Below are positions 37,054-49,887 of a DNA stretch of 64,000 bases, piece after piece (the stretch's first letter is position 1; every line of letters starts with the position of its first letter). The stretch comes from Streptomyces sp. MMG1121 (GTDB taxonomy: Bacteria; Actinomycetota; Actinomycetes; Streptomycetales; Streptomycetaceae), in contig NZ_LGDV01000197.1 of NCBI RefSeq assembly GCF_001280015.1, positions 9,733-73,732 of the forward strand. The letters are read 5' to 3'. The position numbers and the translations under genes are program-made. The notes under the pieces were generated by a model. It was not told the origin of the DNA. It worked only from the letters and a program-made list of their open reading frames with translations, and did no database searches.

Positions 37054-39725
37054 TGGAGTCGGCTGAGATCCGCCGCCGCTGGCTGAGCTTCTTCGAGGAG
37101 CGCGGGCACACCGTCGTCCCTTCGGCGTCGCTCATCGCGGACGACCCGACTCTGCTCCTGGTCCCCGCCGGCATGGTGCCCTTCAAGCCCTACTTCCTGG
37201 GCGAGGTCAAGCCGCCGTTCGACCGCGCCACCAGCGTCCAGAAGTGCGTGCGCACGCCCGACATCGAAGAGGTCGGCAAGACCACGCGCCACGGCACGTT
37301 CTTCCAGATGTGCGGCAACTTCTCCTTCGGCGACTACTTCAAGGAAGGCGCCATCAAGTACGCCTGGGAGCTGCTCACCAGCCCCCAGGACAAGGGCGGT
37401 TACGGCCTGGAGCCGGAGAAGCTCTGGATCACCGTCTACAAGGACGACGACGAGGCCGAGCGCATCTGGCACGACGTCGTCGGCGTGCCGAAGGAGCGCA
37501 TCCAGCGCCTCGGCATGAAGGACAACTACTGGTCCATGGGTGTCCCCGGCCCCTGCGGCCCCTGCTCCGAGATCAACTACGACCGCGGCCCCGGGTTCGG
37601 CGTCGAGGGCGGCCCGGCCGTCAACGACGAGCGGTACGTGGAGATCTGGAACCTCGTCTTCATGCAGTTCGAGCGCGGCGAGGGCATCGGCAAGGACAAT
37701 TTCGAGATCCTCGGGGACCTGCCGAGCAAGAACATCGACACGGGCCTGGGCCTCGAGCGGCTCGCCATGATTCTGCAGGGCGTGCAGAACATGTACGAGA
37801 TCGACACCTCCATGGCCGTCATCGACAAGGCCACCGAGCTGACCGGCGTCCGCTACGGCGACGCCCACGACTCGGACGTCTCCCTGCGCGTGGTCACCGA
37901 CCACATGCGGACGTCCGTGATGCTGATCGGCGACGGCGTCACCCCCGGCAACGAGGGCCGTGGCTACGTCCTGCGCCGCATCATGCGCCGCGCCATCCGC
38001 AACATGCGGCTGCTCGGTGCCACCGGTCCGGTCGTCAAGGACCTGATCGACACCGTGATCGCGATGATGGGCCAGCAGTACCCCGAGCTGATCACCGACC
38101 GCGAGCGCATCGAGAAGGTCGCCCTCGCCGAGGAGAACGCCTTCCTCAAGACGCTGAAGGCCGGCACCAACATCCTCGACACCGCCGTCACCGAGACCAA
38201 GCAGTCCGGCGGCACCGTCCTCTCCGGCGACAAGGCGTTCCTGCTCCACGACACCTGGGGCTTCCCGATCGACCTCACCCTGGAGATGGCCGCCGAGCAG
38301 GGGCTGGCCGTGGACGAGGACGGCTTCCGCCGTCTGATGAAGGAGCAGCGGGAGCGCGCCAAGGCCGACGCCCAGGCCAAGAAGACCGGGCACGCCGGCA
38401 TGGGTGCCTACCGCGAGATCGCCGATGCCGCCGGTGCCACCGAGTTCATCGGCTACGCGGACACCGAGGGCGAGTCCACGATCGTCGGCATCCTGGTCGA
38501 CGGCGCCTCCTCGCCGGCCGCCAGCGAGGGCGACGAGGTCGAGATCGTCCTCGACCGCACCCCGTTCTACGCCGAGGGCGGTGGCCAGATCGGCGACACC
38601 GGCCGTATCAAGGTCGACTCCGGTGCCGTCATCGAGATCCGCGACTGCCAGAAGCCGGTCCCGGGGGTGTACGTCCACAAGGGCGTCGTCCAGGTCGGCG
38701 AGGTGACCGTGGGCGCCAAGGCCCACGCCTCGATCGACGCCCGGCGCCGCAAGGCCATCGCCCGCGCCCACTCGGCCACGCACCTGACCCACCAGGCCCT
38801 GCGTGACGCCCTCGGCCCGACGGCCGCCCAGGCCGGTTCCGAGAACCAGCCCGGCCGCTTCCGCTTCGACTTCGGCTCCCCGTCCGCCGTTCCGACGGCC
38901 GTGATGACCGACGTCGAGCAGAAGATCAACGAGGTGCTCGCCCGCGACCTCGACGTGCACGCCGAGGTCATGGGCATCGACGAGGCCAAGAAGCAGGGTG
39001 CCATCGCCGAGTTCGGCGAGAAGTACGGCGAGCGCGTCCGCGTCGTGACCATCGGCGACTTCTCCAAGGAGCTGTGCGGCGGCACGCACGTGCACAACAC
39101 CGCCCAGCTGGGCCTGGTGAAGCTGCTCGGCGAGTCCTCCATCGGCTCGGGTGTCCGCCGTATCGAGGCCCTGGTCGGCGTGGACGCCTACAACTTCCTC
39201 GCCCGTGAGCACACGGTCGTCAACCAGTTGACCGAGCTGCTCAAGGGCCGCTCGGAGGAGCTGCCGGAGAAGGTCTCCGCGATGCTCGGCAAGCTGAAGG
39301 ACGCCGAGAAGGAGATCGAGAAGTTCCGCGCCGAGAAGGTGCTCCAGGCCGCCGCCGGTCTCGCCGAGTCCGCCAAGGACGTGCGCGGTGTGGCCCTTGT
39401 CACGGGTCGGGTCCCGGACGGCACGACCCCGGACGACCTGCGCAAGCTGGTCCTCGACGTGCGCGGCCGTATCCAGGGCGGACGTGCCGCGGTTGTGGCC
39501 CTTTTCACGGTCAACAACGGCAAGCCGCTGACCGTCATCGCCACCAACGAGGCCGCCCGTGAGCGTGGTCTCAAGGCCGGTGACCTGGTCCGTACGGCCG
39601 CCAAGACCCTCGGCGGCGGCGGTGGCGGCAAGCCGGACGTGGCCCAGGGCGGCGGTCAGAACCCGGCCGCCGTCGGCGAGGCCGTCGAGGCCGTCGAGCG
39701 TCTCGTGGCCGACACGGCCAAGTGA
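37053..39725 (+). CDS. alaS: Alanyl-tRNA synthetase
   Basis: 890 residues. Class II catalytic domain at the N-terminus ([20 protein letters not shown]; motif 2 [20 protein letters not shown]), then the tRNA-recognition domain, an editing domain with zinc-binding [11 protein letters not shown] (HxxxH, about 570) and CGGTHVHN (CxxxH, about 675), and a C-terminal DHHA1 domain (about 750-890) with [15 protein letters not shown]. All parts are intact. Starts on the last base of the preceding stop. Confidence 0.97.
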   Translation: MESAEIRRRWLSFFEERGHTVVPSASLIADDPTLLLVPAGMVPFKPYFLGEVKPPFDRATSVQKCVRTPDIEEVGKTTRHGTFFQMCGNFSFGDYFKEGAIKYAWELLTSPQDKGGYGLEPEKLWITVYKDDDEAERIWHDVVGVPKERIQRLGMKDNYWSMGVPGPCGPCSEINYDRGPGFGVEGGPAVNDERYVEIWNLVFMQFERGEGIGKDNFEILGDLPSKNIDTGLGLERLAMILQGVQNMYEIDTSMAVIDKATELTGVRYGDAHDSDVSLRVVTDHMRTSVMLIGDGVTPGNEGRGYVLRRIMRRAIRNMRLLGATGPVVKDLIDTVIAMMGQQYPELITDRERIEKVALAEENAFLKTLKAGTNILDTAVTETKQSGGTVLSGDKAFLLHDTWGFPIDLTLEMAAEQGLAVDEDGFRRLMKEQRERAKADAQAKKTGHAGMGAYREIADAAGATEFIGYADTEGESTIVGILVDGASSPAASEGDEVEIVLDRTPFYAEGGGQIGDTGRIKVDSGAVIEIRDCQKPVPGVYVHKGVVQVGEVTVGAKAHASIDARRRKAIARAHSATHLTHQALRDALGPTAAQAGSENQPGRFRFDFGSPSAVPTAVMTDVEQKINEVLARDLDVHAEVMGIDEAKKQGAIAEFGEKYGERVRVVTIGDFSKELCGGTHVHNTAQLGLVKLLGESSIGSGVRRIEALVGVDAYNFLAREHTVVNQLTELLKGRSEELPEKVSAMLGKLKDAEKEIEKFRAEKVLQAAAGLAESAKDVRGVALVTGRVPDGTTPDDLRKLVLDVRGRIQGGRAAVVALFTVNNGKPLTVIATNEAARERGLKAGDLVRTAAKTLGGGGGGKPDVAQGGGQNPAAVGEAVEAVERLVADTAK

Positions 39726-39771
39726 TCGCCGAGTGACCGCCGAATAAATCCGAGTAAGGAAACGGTCGGAA

Positions 39772-40236
39772 ATGCGCAGAGGACGTCGACTTGCGATCGA
39801 CGTCGGGGACGCCCGGATCGGGGTCGCGTCGTGCGACCCCGACGGGATCCTCGCCACCCCGGTGGAGACGGTCCCCGGCCGGGACGTACCCGCCGCCCAT
39901 CGCCGGCTGCGGCAGCTGGTGGAGGAGTACGAACCGATCGAGGTCGTCGTCGGACTCCCTCGCTCCCTCAAGGGCGGCGAGGGCCCGGCCGCGGTCAAGG
40001 TCCGTGCCTTCGCCCAGGAACTGGCCAAGGGCATCAAGCCGGTGCCGGTCCGGCTGGTGGACGAGCGGATGACGACCGTCACGGCCAGTCAGGGACTGCG
40101 CGCCTCGGGCGTGAAGTCGAAGAAGGGCCGCTCGGTCATCGACCAGGCAGCCGCCGTCATCATCCTCCAGCAGGCCCTCGAATCCGAACGGGTGTCAGGT
40201 AAAGCACCGGGCGAGGGCGTCGAAGTGGTCATCTGA
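39772..40236 (+). CDS. ruvX: RuvX/YqgF-family RNase H-like nuclease
   Basis: A 154-residue RNase H-fold protein of the YqgF family, implicated in pre-16S rRNA 5' processing and, in some actinobacteria, Holliday junction resolution. Conserved residues are the first Asp in LAIDVGDARIGVA (residue 10), VVVGLPRSLKGGEG, and the C-terminal LVDERMTTVTA and SVIDQAAAVIILQ. It lies between alaS and mltG, as in mycobacteria. Confidence 0.9.
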   Translation: MRRGRRLAIDVGDARIGVASCDPDGILATPVETVPGRDVPAAHRRLRQLVEEYEPIEVVVGLPRSLKGGEGPAAVKVRAFAQELAKGIKPVPVRLVDERMTTVTASQGLRASGVKSKKGRSVIDQAAAVIILQQALESERVSGKAPGEGVEVVI

Positions 40237-40358
40237 TCGCGATACGGTAACGTTCCGCGCGATGCGCCGGTGTTCGAACAGCCGGGGCACAGCAAGAGGC
40301 GGAACGGAAGCGGGCCCACCGGCAGCGCGACCGGTGGCCTCGCGGCTCTAGGGGATCG

Positions 40359-42017
40359 ATGACTGAGTATGGCCGGGGCCCAGGCCCCGAACCGTGGCAT
40401 CCGGAGGACCCGTTGTACGGGGACGGCGGATGGGGAGGGCAGCAGCCGCACGGCGGTCAGCAGCCCCCCTACGGGGGCCAGCAGCAGCACTACCCCCAGC
40501 AGCAGCCGCAGTACGGAGACTGGAGCCAGGAGCAGCAGCCCGGGTACGGCCACGAGCAGTACCCGTACTACGACGAGCAGGGGCATCAGCAGTACGCCGG
40601 CCACCCCCAGCAGCAGTACCAGCAGCACGGCGGCTGGGACGCGACCGGCACCCACGGCCAGGTCCCCTACGCCGCCGATCCCGGCGACCCCTACGGCCAG
40701 CAGCCCGTCGCCTACGGCGCGGAGCAGCCCGACCTCTACGGTTCCGACGACGCCTACCCGCCGCCGGAGCCGCCCGGCCGCAGGCGCCCCGAGTCCGAAC
40801 CGGAGCCGCAGGCCGAGCCGGAAGAGGAGACGCACCCCTTCTTCACGGGGGGCGGCGGCGATGACGACGACGAGGAGCACGAGCTGGCCGGCCGGCGTGA
40901 CCGGCGCGGCAAGGGCAGGAAACCCGCCAAGGGCAAGAAACGCCGCACCGGCTGCGCCTGCATGGTGGTCGTCCTGGTGTTCGGCGGCGGCCTCGGCGGC
41001 CTCGGGTACTTCGGCTACAAGTTCTACCAAAATCGTTTCGGCACGGCCCCGGACTACGTGGGCGACGGCACCGGCGAGACGGTGACGGTCGAGATCCCCA
41101 AGGGCGCGGGCGGCTACGAGATCGGCCGTCGGCTGAAGGACGCCGGTGTCATCAAGTCCGTCGACTCCTTCGTGCACGCGCAGTCGCAGAACGCGCAGGG
41201 CGACACCATTCAGGCCGGCGCCTATCTCTTGCGTAAACAGATGTCCGCCGCCAGCGCCGTGCGAATGATGCTGGACCCGAAGAGCCAGAACAATGTCGTG
41301 GTGACCCCGGGCGAACGCAACGCGGGCGTCTACGAGGCGATCGACAAGAAACTCGAACTCTCCGCCGGCAGCACCCAGAAGGCCGCCCAGAAGGAATACA
41401 AGAGCCTTGGCGTACCCGCCTGGGCGCCGAACACCGGCGAGCTCAAGGACCCGCTGGAGGGCTTCCTCTTCCCGGGCACCTACCCGGCCGCCAAGGGCAT
41501 GCAGCCGGACGCGGTCCTGAAGGCGATGGTCGCCCAGGCCACGTCCAAGTACGACGCCTACGGCCTCACGTCCAAGGCCCGGTCCTTGGGTCTGGACAAC
41601 GCGTTCCAGCTCGTCACCGTCGCGAGCCTGGTCCAGGCGGAGGGCAAGACGCACGACGACTTCCGCAAGATGGCGGAAGTGGTCTACAACCGTCTCAAGC
41701 CCACCAATACCGAGACGAACCAGCTGCTCCAGTTCGACTCGACGTACAACTACCTCAAGGGGACCAGCAACATCCATATCTCCGAGAAGGAGATCAATGG
41801 AAACCACAACCCGTACAACACCTACACCCACAAGGGACTCCCGCCCGGTCCGATCGGAAATCCCGGCGAGGACGCGCTCAAGGCGGCTCTGAATCCGACG
41901 CACGACGGCTGGATGTACTTCGTGGCGACCGACGGCGTGAACAACACCGAATTCGCCAGGACTCTCACGGAATTCCAGCAACTCAAGGACAAGTTCAATG
42001 CCACATCGGGCAACTGA
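40359..42017 (+). CDS. mltG: Endolytic murein transglycosylase MltG
   Basis: Cleaves nascent glycan strands at the outer face of the membrane. 552 residues. Residues 1-140 are a low-complexity cytoplasmic region full of Gln, Gly, Tyr and Pro; an acidic patch and a basic stretch (RRGKGRKPAKGKKRR) come next, then one transmembrane helix (MVVVLVFGGGLGGLGYFGY, about 205-223). The YceG domain follows with a LysM-like part (VTVEIPKGAGGYEIGRRLKDAG) and the catalytic core LVTVASLVQAEGK (Glu about 428), VVYNRL and NTYTHKGLPPGPIGNPG. Its 3' end overlaps aroE by 20 bp. Confidence 0.92.
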   Translation: MTEYGRGPGPEPWHPEDPLYGDGGWGGQQPHGGQQPPYGGQQQHYPQQQPQYGDWSQEQQPGYGHEQYPYYDEQGHQQYAGHPQQQYQQHGGWDATGTHGQVPYAADPGDPYGQQPVAYGAEQPDLYGSDDAYPPPEPPGRRRPESEPEPQAEPEEETHPFFTGGGGDDDDEEHELAGRRDRRGKGRKPAKGKKRRTGCACMVVVLVFGGGLGGLGYFGYKFYQNRFGTAPDYVGDGTGETVTVEIPKGAGGYEIGRRLKDAGVIKSVDSFVHAQSQNAQGDTIQAGAYLLRKQMSAASAVRMMLDPKSQNNVVVTPGERNAGVYEAIDKKLELSAGSTQKAAQKEYKSLGVPAWAPNTGELKDPLEGFLFPGTYPAAKGMQPDAVLKAMVAQATSKYDAYGLTSKARSLGLDNAFQLVTVASLVQAEGKTHDDFRKMAEVVYNRLKPTNTETNQLLQFDSTYNYLKGTSNIHISEKEINGNHNPYNTYTHKGLPPGPIGNPGEDALKAALNPTHDGWMYFVATDGVNNTEFARTLTEFQQLKDKFNATSGN

Positions 42018-42837
42018 CGCCCGCCGGGCAGCGGTACTCGGCAAGCCCATCGCCCACTCCCTCTCCCCGGTGCTGCACCGGGCGGCGTACGACGAACTCG
42101 GCCTCAGCGACTGGTCGTACGAGCGCTTCGAGGTCGACGAGGCCGGTCTGCCCGGCTTCTTCGCCAAGCTTGGGCCGCAGTGGGCGGGGCTGTCCCTGAC
42201 CATGCCGCTCAAGCGGGCGGTGATCCCGCTGCTGGACGAGATCAGCGACACGGCAGCCTCGGTGGACGCGGTCAACACCGTCGTCCTCACCGAGGACGGC
42301 CGCCGCCTCGGCGACAACACCGACATCCCCGGCATGGTGGCCGCCCTGCGCGAGCACGGCATCGAACAGGTCGACTCCGCCGCGATCCTCGGCGCCGGCG
42401 CCACCGCCTCCTCCGCGCTCGCCGCCCTCGCCCGGATCTGCACGGGCGAGATCACCGTCTACGTCCGCAGCGAGGCCCGCGCCGCCGAGATGCGGCAGTG
42501 GGGCGCACGGCTCGACGTGGACGTGCGTACGGCCGACTGGGTGGACGCCGGGCAGGCGCTGCGCGCCCCGCTGGTGATCGCCACCACGCCCGCCGGCGCC
42601 ACCGACGCCCTGGCCGCCGCCGTACCCGAACGCCCGGCCACCCTCTTCGACGTGCTCTACGACCCCTGGCCCACCGAACTGGCGGCCCGCTGGTCCATGT
42701 ACGGCGGCGCGGTGGTCAGCGGCCTCGACCTGCTGGTCCACCAGGCCGTCCTCCAGGTCGAACAAATCACCGGCCGCTCCCCGGCGCCCCTGGAGGCCAT
42801 GCGGCACGCCGGCGAGAAGGCGCTCGGCGCCCGCTGA
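41998..42837 (+). CDS. aroE: Shikimate dehydrogenase
   Basis: Reduces 3-dehydroshikimate to shikimate with NADPH. 279 residues. Substrate-site residues: Ser pair in GKPIAHSLSPVLHRAAY, Lys in LTMPLKRAVI (about 66), Asn-Thr-Asp in LGDNTDIPGM (about 105), and NADP loop GAGATASSALAAL (about 131). The ATG at 41998 lies inside the mltG 3' end. The chorismate-pathway genes aroCKB follow 162 bp downstream. Confidence 0.94.
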   Translation: MPHRATDARRAAVLGKPIAHSLSPVLHRAAYDELGLSDWSYERFEVDEAGLPGFFAKLGPQWAGLSLTMPLKRAVIPLLDEISDTAASVDAVNTVVLTEDGRRLGDNTDIPGMVAALREHGIEQVDSAAILGAGATASSALAALARICTGEITVYVRSEARAAEMRQWGARLDVDVRTADWVDAGQALRAPLVIATTPAGATDALAAAVPERPATLFDVLYDPWPTELAARWSMYGGAVVSGLDLLVHQAVLQVEQITGRSPAPLEAMRHAGEKALGAR

Positions 42838-42999
42838 CGTCCGCCCCCGTCCGTCTGCTGGACCAGCGGCCGGACAACCGCCCCGGACGTGGGAGGATCG
42901 GAGGTGGCGTACCGGGGTCGCGCACCCGGTGACGCCGTCGCCGTACGCGAGGACGCGCGTACGCAGGGCAGTACCGGGCGCGAGCACTGAGGAGCACCG

Positions 43000-45787
<2,788 letters not shown>

Positions 45788-45964
45788 GTCCCCGGCTGTT
45801 CCGTCCGCCCGATTCCTGACCTCGACTTCCCTTGCGGAACGGGCACTTCGGGCGGTCCCCGGCCGTTTCACCAAACGACGGCGGGGGACGGTACCGTTCG
45901 GTAGGCAGCGGGGTTCGCCCCCGCTGCCAGCACGAACGGCCTGTACGAGACGGAGTGGCAACGG

Positions 45965-46867
45965 ATGCAGCACGCAGTGGGGTCTCCGCTGCCGCCGCCC
46001 CACCAGCCGGGGCAGGTGCCGCATGTCGGCTGGGCGCCGGCCGCACACCACCCGGGCCCGCACCCGGGAGCTTCCCAGGGGCCCGCCCCGGTGCCCCCGC
46101 CGCCGGCCTTCCCGGCCCCGCTCGGCGCCGTCCCGCCGACACCTCCGCAACACCCCGCGCCCCAGCCTCCGCTCGCGCAGCCCCCGGCCCTGCAGCCCAT
46201 GGCCGCGCCGCCGGCCCCCGACACCACCGGCCATGTGCCGCTGCCGCCCGGCGGCCCCGTCGGCGTGCCCATGGCGGCCCCGGCCCCGGCGGCGGTGCCC
46301 GACCCGACGACCACCACCCTGGCCGTCCTGCTGATCGGCCCGGCGGGAGCGGGCAAGACCAGCGTCGCCAAGTACTGGGCGGACCACCGCCGGGTGCCCA
46401 CCGCGCACATCAGCCTCGACGACGTGCGCGAATGGGTCCGCTCGGGATTCGCCGACCCCCAGTCCGGCTGGAACGACAGCTCCGAGGCCCAGTACCGCCT
46501 GGCCCGCCGCACCTGCGGCTTCGCCGCCCGTAACTTCCTCGCCAACGGCATCTCCTGCATCCTGGACGACGCCGTGTTCCCGGACCGCCCGGTCGTGGGC
46601 CTCGGCGGCTGGAAGCGCCATGTCGGCCCCGGTCTGCTCCCGGTCGTCCTCCTCCCGGGCCTGGACATCGTCCTGGAGCGCAACGCCGAGCGCAGCGGCA
46701 ACCGCCGCCTCACCGACGAGGAGGTGGCCCGCATCCACGGCCGCATGGCCGGCTGGTACGGCTCGGGCCTCCCGATCATCGACAACTCCCAGCTCGACGT
46801 CCCGGGCACCGCCAGGGTCCTGGACGAGGTCCTGGCCAGGGCCATAGCCAGCCCGCCGAGCTGGTGA
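45965..46867 (+). CDS. P-loop kinase-like protein with a proline-rich N-terminus
   Basis: 300 residues. The first 118 are extremely rich in Pro, Ala, Gln and His, without other features. Residues 120-300 form an AAA_33/zeta-toxin-like P-loop domain: Walker A LLIGPAGAGKTSVAKYW, then TAHISLDDVREWV (Asp-Asp like small-molecule kinases), LDDAVFPDRPVVG, and a lid-like RNAERSGNRRLTDEEV. It is probably a small-molecule or nucleotide kinase; substrate unknown. No toxin-antitoxin partner is next to it. ATG at 45965; a ribosome binding site is weak. Confidence 0.7.
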   Translation: MQHAVGSPLPPPHQPGQVPHVGWAPAAHHPGPHPGASQGPAPVPPPPAFPAPLGAVPPTPPQHPAPQPPLAQPPALQPMAAPPAPDTTGHVPLPPGGPVGVPMAAPAPAAVPDPTTTTLAVLLIGPAGAGKTSVAKYWADHRRVPTAHISLDDVREWVRSGFADPQSGWNDSSEAQYRLARRTCGFAARNFLANGISCILDDAVFPDRPVVGLGGWKRHVGPGLLPVVLLPGLDIVLERNAERSGNRRLTDEEVARIHGRMAGWYGSGLPIIDNSQLDVPGTARVLDEVLARAIASPPSW

Positions 46868-46925
46868 TCCCCACCGCGCCCGCCCCACCGCGCCCGTCCA
46901 CCGCACCCCACTCGGCCCCCGCAAA

Positions 46926-46955
46926 TCGGCACAATTGGCATAAAACTCCTACGCT
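46926..46955 (+). promoter_or_regulatory. Possible promoter for a leaderless pepQ-like mRNA
   Basis: TCGGCA (46926-46931), 18-bp spacer, TACGCT (46950-46955), then ATG at 46962 only 6 nt on, with no ribosome binding site. The gap is locally AT-richer than its surroundings. Confidence 0.4.
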
Positions 46956-46961
46956 CGTCTC

Positions 46962-48068
46962 ATGTCAGAGGTGTACGCGACCCGCCGATCCCGGCTGAGA
47001 GACCACTTCACCGCGGCCGGCACCGCGGCAGCGCTCGTCACCCGCCCCGCCAACGTGCGCTATCTCGCCGCCGCGGCCCCGCAGGGCTGTGCCCTGCTGC
47101 TCGGCAGACGCGAGGACCTCCTCGTCTGCGCGGGCCCGCCCGACGACCGCGCCTGCGACGGGCGCCCGGACGAACATCTGCGCCTGCACGTCCTCCCGGC
47201 GAACGGTGGCGACACCGCCGTCGCGGCGGCGGACCTGGCGGTGGCTCAGGACGCCGACTCCCTGGCGGTGGAGGAACACCACCTCACGGTGACCCGGCAC
47301 AGAGCCGTCTCCTCCGTCGCCCCCGGACTCCGCCTCACCGACCTCGGCGGAGCCGTCGAGCAGCTCAGGGTCGTCAAGGACGAGGAGGAGATCTCCTGCC
47401 TGCGCATCGGCGCCGAGATCGCCGACCAGGCCCTCGGCGAGCTGCTGGAGTCCATCCTGGTCGGCCGAACCGAACGGCATCTCGCGCTGGAGCTGGAGCG
47501 CCGGCTGGTCGACCACGGCGCCGACGGACCGGCCTTCCCCACCTCCGTGGCCACCGGCCCGAACTCCGGCCGGCGCGGTCACCGGCCCACCGACCGGCGG
47601 GTGGAGGAGGGCGACTTCCTGTCCGTGTGCCTGGGCGCGACCTACCGCGGCTACCGCGGCGAGATCGGGCGGACCTTCGTGATCGGTACGTCGCCCGCCG
47701 ACTGGCAGGTAGACCTGTACGACCTGGTCTTCGCCGCCCAGCGCGCCGGCCGCGAGTCCCTGGCGCCCGGCGCAGCCTGCCGCGACGTGGACCGCGCGGC
47801 ACGTCACGTACTGGACTCGGCCGGCTATGCGGAGGCTCTGTCTCCGCTGACCGGACACGGCGTCGGACTCGAAATCGACGAGGACCCGCAGTTGGCGCCC
47901 GCGGCCATGGGTAAACTGGATGCCTGCGTGCCGGTCACCGTCGAACCGGGGGTCCACCTCCCGGGCCGGGGCGGTGTCCGGATCGATGACACGCTCGTCG
48001 TACGCCCCGAGGCGGACGGCGGACCCGAGCTACTCACCATCACGACCAAGGAGCTGCTCGCCCTCTAG
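46962..48068 (+). CDS. pepQ: PepQ/aminopeptidase P-like M24 protein with altered metal ligands
   Basis: 368 residues with the creatinase-like N-terminal domain (1-125) and the M24 pita-bread domain. The usual first Asp ligand (LVDxG) is Cys here ([10 protein letters not shown]) and the second (SDxTRT) is Glu (GEIGRTF). The His ligand is kept in [10 protein letters not shown], the next Glu in VTVEPGVH, and the last Glu position reads Asp (RIDDTLVV). Three of the five canonical ligands are therefore changed, so activity as a dipeptidase is doubtful. It is upstream of efp, as the M24 peptidase often is in bacteria. Confidence 0.82.
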   Translation: MSEVYATRRSRLRDHFTAAGTAAALVTRPANVRYLAAAAPQGCALLLGRREDLLVCAGPPDDRACDGRPDEHLRLHVLPANGGDTAVAAADLAVAQDADSLAVEEHHLTVTRHRAVSSVAPGLRLTDLGGAVEQLRVVKDEEEISCLRIGAEIADQALGELLESILVGRTERHLALELERRLVDHGADGPAFPTSVATGPNSGRRGHRPTDRRVEEGDFLSVCLGATYRGYRGEIGRTFVIGTSPADWQVDLYDLVFAAQRAGRESLAPGAACRDVDRAARHVLDSAGYAEALSPLTGHGVGLEIDEDPQLAPAAMGKLDACVPVTVEPGVHLPGRGGVRIDDTLVVRPEADGGPELLTITTKELLAL

Positions 48069-48117
48069 GAAGGTGCGTGCACCGGGGTCGTACGTCAGTC
48101 CAGGAGATTCCGCAACC

Positions 48118-48684
48118 GTGGCTTCCACGAACGACCTCAAGAACGGCCTGGTGCTCAAGCTCGAAGGCGGCCAGCTCTGGTCCGTCGTCGAGTTCCAGCA
48201 CGTCAAGCCCGGCAAGGGCCCGGCCTTCGTGCGCACCAAGCTCAAGAACGTGCTCTCCGGCAAGGTCGTCGACAAGACCTTCAACGCCGGCGTCAAGGTC
48301 GAGACGGCCACTGTCGACAAGCGTGACATGCAGTTCTCGTACATGGACGGCGAGTACTTCGTCTTCATGGACATGGACACGTATGACCAGCTGATGATCG
48401 ACCGCAAGACCGTCGGCGACGCCGCCAACTTCCTGATCGAGGGCTTCACCGCCACCGTCGCGCAGCACGAGGGCGAGGTGCTCTTCGTCGAGCTGCCGGC
48501 CGCCGTCGAGCTGACGATCCAGGAGACCGAGCCGGGCGTCCAGGGCGACCGCTCCACGGGTGGCACCAAGCCCGCCACCCTGGAGACCGGCTACCAGATC
48601 CAGGTCCCGCTGTTCATCACCACCGGTGAGAAGATCAAGGTCGACACCCGCACGAGCGACTACCTCGGCCGGGTGAACAGCTAA
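48118..48684 (+). CDS. efp: Elongation factor P
   Basis: Relieves ribosome stalling at polyproline. 188 residues with KOW-like domain I and two OB domains. The tip loop reads [10 protein letters not shown]: Lys in a PGKGP loop, the actinobacterial form known to work without the lysine modification used by E. coli. GTG at 48118 with AGGAG upstream. nusB starts 2 bp after its stop. Several window proteins (SecD insert, the P-loop protein, MltG) are proline-rich. Confidence 0.95.
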   Translation: MASTNDLKNGLVLKLEGGQLWSVVEFQHVKPGKGPAFVRTKLKNVLSGKVVDKTFNAGVKVETATVDKRDMQFSYMDGEYFVFMDMDTYDQLMIDRKTVGDAANFLIEGFTATVAQHEGEVLFVELPAAVELTIQETEPGVQGDRSTGGTKPATLETGYQIQVPLFITTGEKIKVDTRTSDYLGRVNS

Positions 48685-48686
48685 CC

Positions 48687-49121
48687 GTGGCTGCCCGCAA
48701 CACGGCCCGCAAGCGCGCCTTCCAGATCCTCTTCGAGGGCGACCAGCGCGGCGCCGACGTCCTGACGGTCCTCGCGGACTGGGTTCGCCTGTCCCGGTCC
48801 GACACCCGGCAGCCTCCGGTCAGCGAGTACACGATGCAGCTGGTCGAGGGCTACGCGGAGCACGCGCGGCGCATCGACGACCTGATCGCCCAGTACGCGG
48901 TCGGCTGGACGCTCGACCGGATGCCGGTCGTGGACCGCAACATCCTGCGGCTGGGCGCGTACGAGCTGATCTGGGTCGACGAGACCCCGGACGCCGTCGT
49001 CCTGGACGAGATGGTGCAGCTGGCGAAGGAGTTCTCCACGGACGAGTCGCCCTCGTTCGTGAACGGCCTGCTGGGCCGTCTGAAGGAGCTCAAGCCGTCC
49101 CTGCGCCGGGACGAGGCGTAA
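48687..49121 (+). CDS. nusB: Transcription antitermination factor NusB
   Basis: 144-residue helical protein that binds rRNA boxA with NusE/S10. Signature parts: RNTARKRAFQILFEGDQRG at the N-terminus, WTLDRMPVVDRNILRLGAYEL (about 72-92) and TDESPSFVNGLLGRL at the C-terminus. It is the last gene of the efp-nusB operon; a strong hairpin follows. Confidence 0.94.
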   Translation: MAARNTARKRAFQILFEGDQRGADVLTVLADWVRLSRSDTRQPPVSEYTMQLVEGYAEHARRIDDLIAQYAVGWTLDRMPVVDRNILRLGAYELIWVDETPDAVVLDEMVQLAKEFSTDESPSFVNGLLGRLKELKPSLRRDEA

Positions 49122-49134
49122 AGCCCCGTACAAC

Positions 49135-49180
49135 ACGCCGGAGGGCCCGCAGCGAACGCATGCTGCGGGCCCTCCGGCGT
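49135..49180 (+). terminator. Terminator of the efp-nusB operon
   Basis: 19-bp perfect stem (49135-49153 with 49162-49180; arm begins ACGCCGGAGGGCCCGC) with an 8-nt loop, 13 bp after the nusB stop. Confidence 0.8.
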
Positions 49181-49240
49181 TGCTCTCGGCGTCTTCCGCG
49201 ACGGCATCGACGGGTGGCCGGGGGCGCGCCGGAAAAAACA

Positions 49241-49284
49241 CCGCCGGGGTGGCTGGAACCGCAAAGTTCCAGCCACCCCGGCGG
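49241..49284 (-). terminator. Intrinsic terminator of bldD
   Basis: 19-bp perfect stem (49241-49259 with 49266-49284; arm CCGCCGGGGTGGCTGGAAC), 6-nt loop. On the minus strand it is followed by TGTTTTTTCC, a true T-tract that is rare in this genome. Confidence 0.85.
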
Positions 49285-49312
49285 CACGTTTCTGCTGAGG
49301 CGCCGCAGGCGA

Positions 49313-49816
49313 TCAGCCCTCTTCGTGCGTGGCCACCGCGCGGCGCGCGTCCGCGTCCAGGACACCCCAGCTGATCAGCTGCTCGGTCAGCACCGAGGGG
49401 GACTGGTCGTAAATGACGGCAAGTGTGCGCAGGTCGTCCTGGCGGATGGAGAGCACCTTGCCGTTGTAGTCGCCGCGCTGGGACTGGATCGTGGCCGCGT
49501 AGCGCTGCAGCGGGCCCGCCTTCTCGGCCGGCACCGTGGCCAGCCGCTCCAGGTCCAGAACCAGCTTCGGCGGGGGCTCGGCGGCGCCGCCCGGCGTCGT
49601 ACCCGGCAGAAGCTCCTGAACCGGAACACCATAGAAATCGGCCAGCTCGGCGAGTCGCTGCACGGTCACCGCACGGTCGCCACGCTCGTAGGAACCGACC
49701 ACCACGGCCTTCCAGCGCCCCTGGGACTTCTCCTCGACACCGTGGAGGGAAAGGCCCTGCTGGGTGCGGATGGCCCGGAGCTTGGCCCCGAGCTGTTTGG
49801 CGTATTCGCTGGACAT
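49313..49816 (-). CDS. bldD: Developmental regulator BldD
   Basis: Master repressor of Streptomyces sporulation genes, dimerised by tetrameric cyclic di-GMP. 167 residues. The XRE-type HTH covers about 1-75 (YAKQLGAKLRAIRTQQGLSL, VVGSYERGDRAVTVQRLAEL). The C-terminal domain carries the c-di-GMP signature RGD-X8-RQDD, here RGDYNGKVLSIRQDD (about 114-128). GGGGAGC lies before the ATG. A BldD box is upstream, consistent with the known autoregulation. Convergent with nusB, divergent from pyrR. Confidence 0.97.
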   Translation of the reverse strand: MSSEYAKQLGAKLRAIRTQQGLSLHGVEEKSQGRWKAVVVGSYERGDRAVTVQRLAELADFYGVPVQELLPGTTPGGAAEPPPKLVLDLERLATVPAEKAGPLQRYAATIQSQRGDYNGKVLSIRQDDLRTLAVIYDQSPSVLTEQLISWGVLDADARRAVATHEEG

Positions 49817-49887
49817 ATAGCTCCCCGGACACTGTGTCGACGCGGCCGGCTGTGTTGCCCACCGCGCGGCTGGTAACTCACTGTGAG

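Noticed and set aside
45965..46867. Zeta-toxin of a toxin-antitoxin pair
   Set aside because: The P-loop domain is similar, but there is no small antitoxin gene beside it and the location is a conserved core region.
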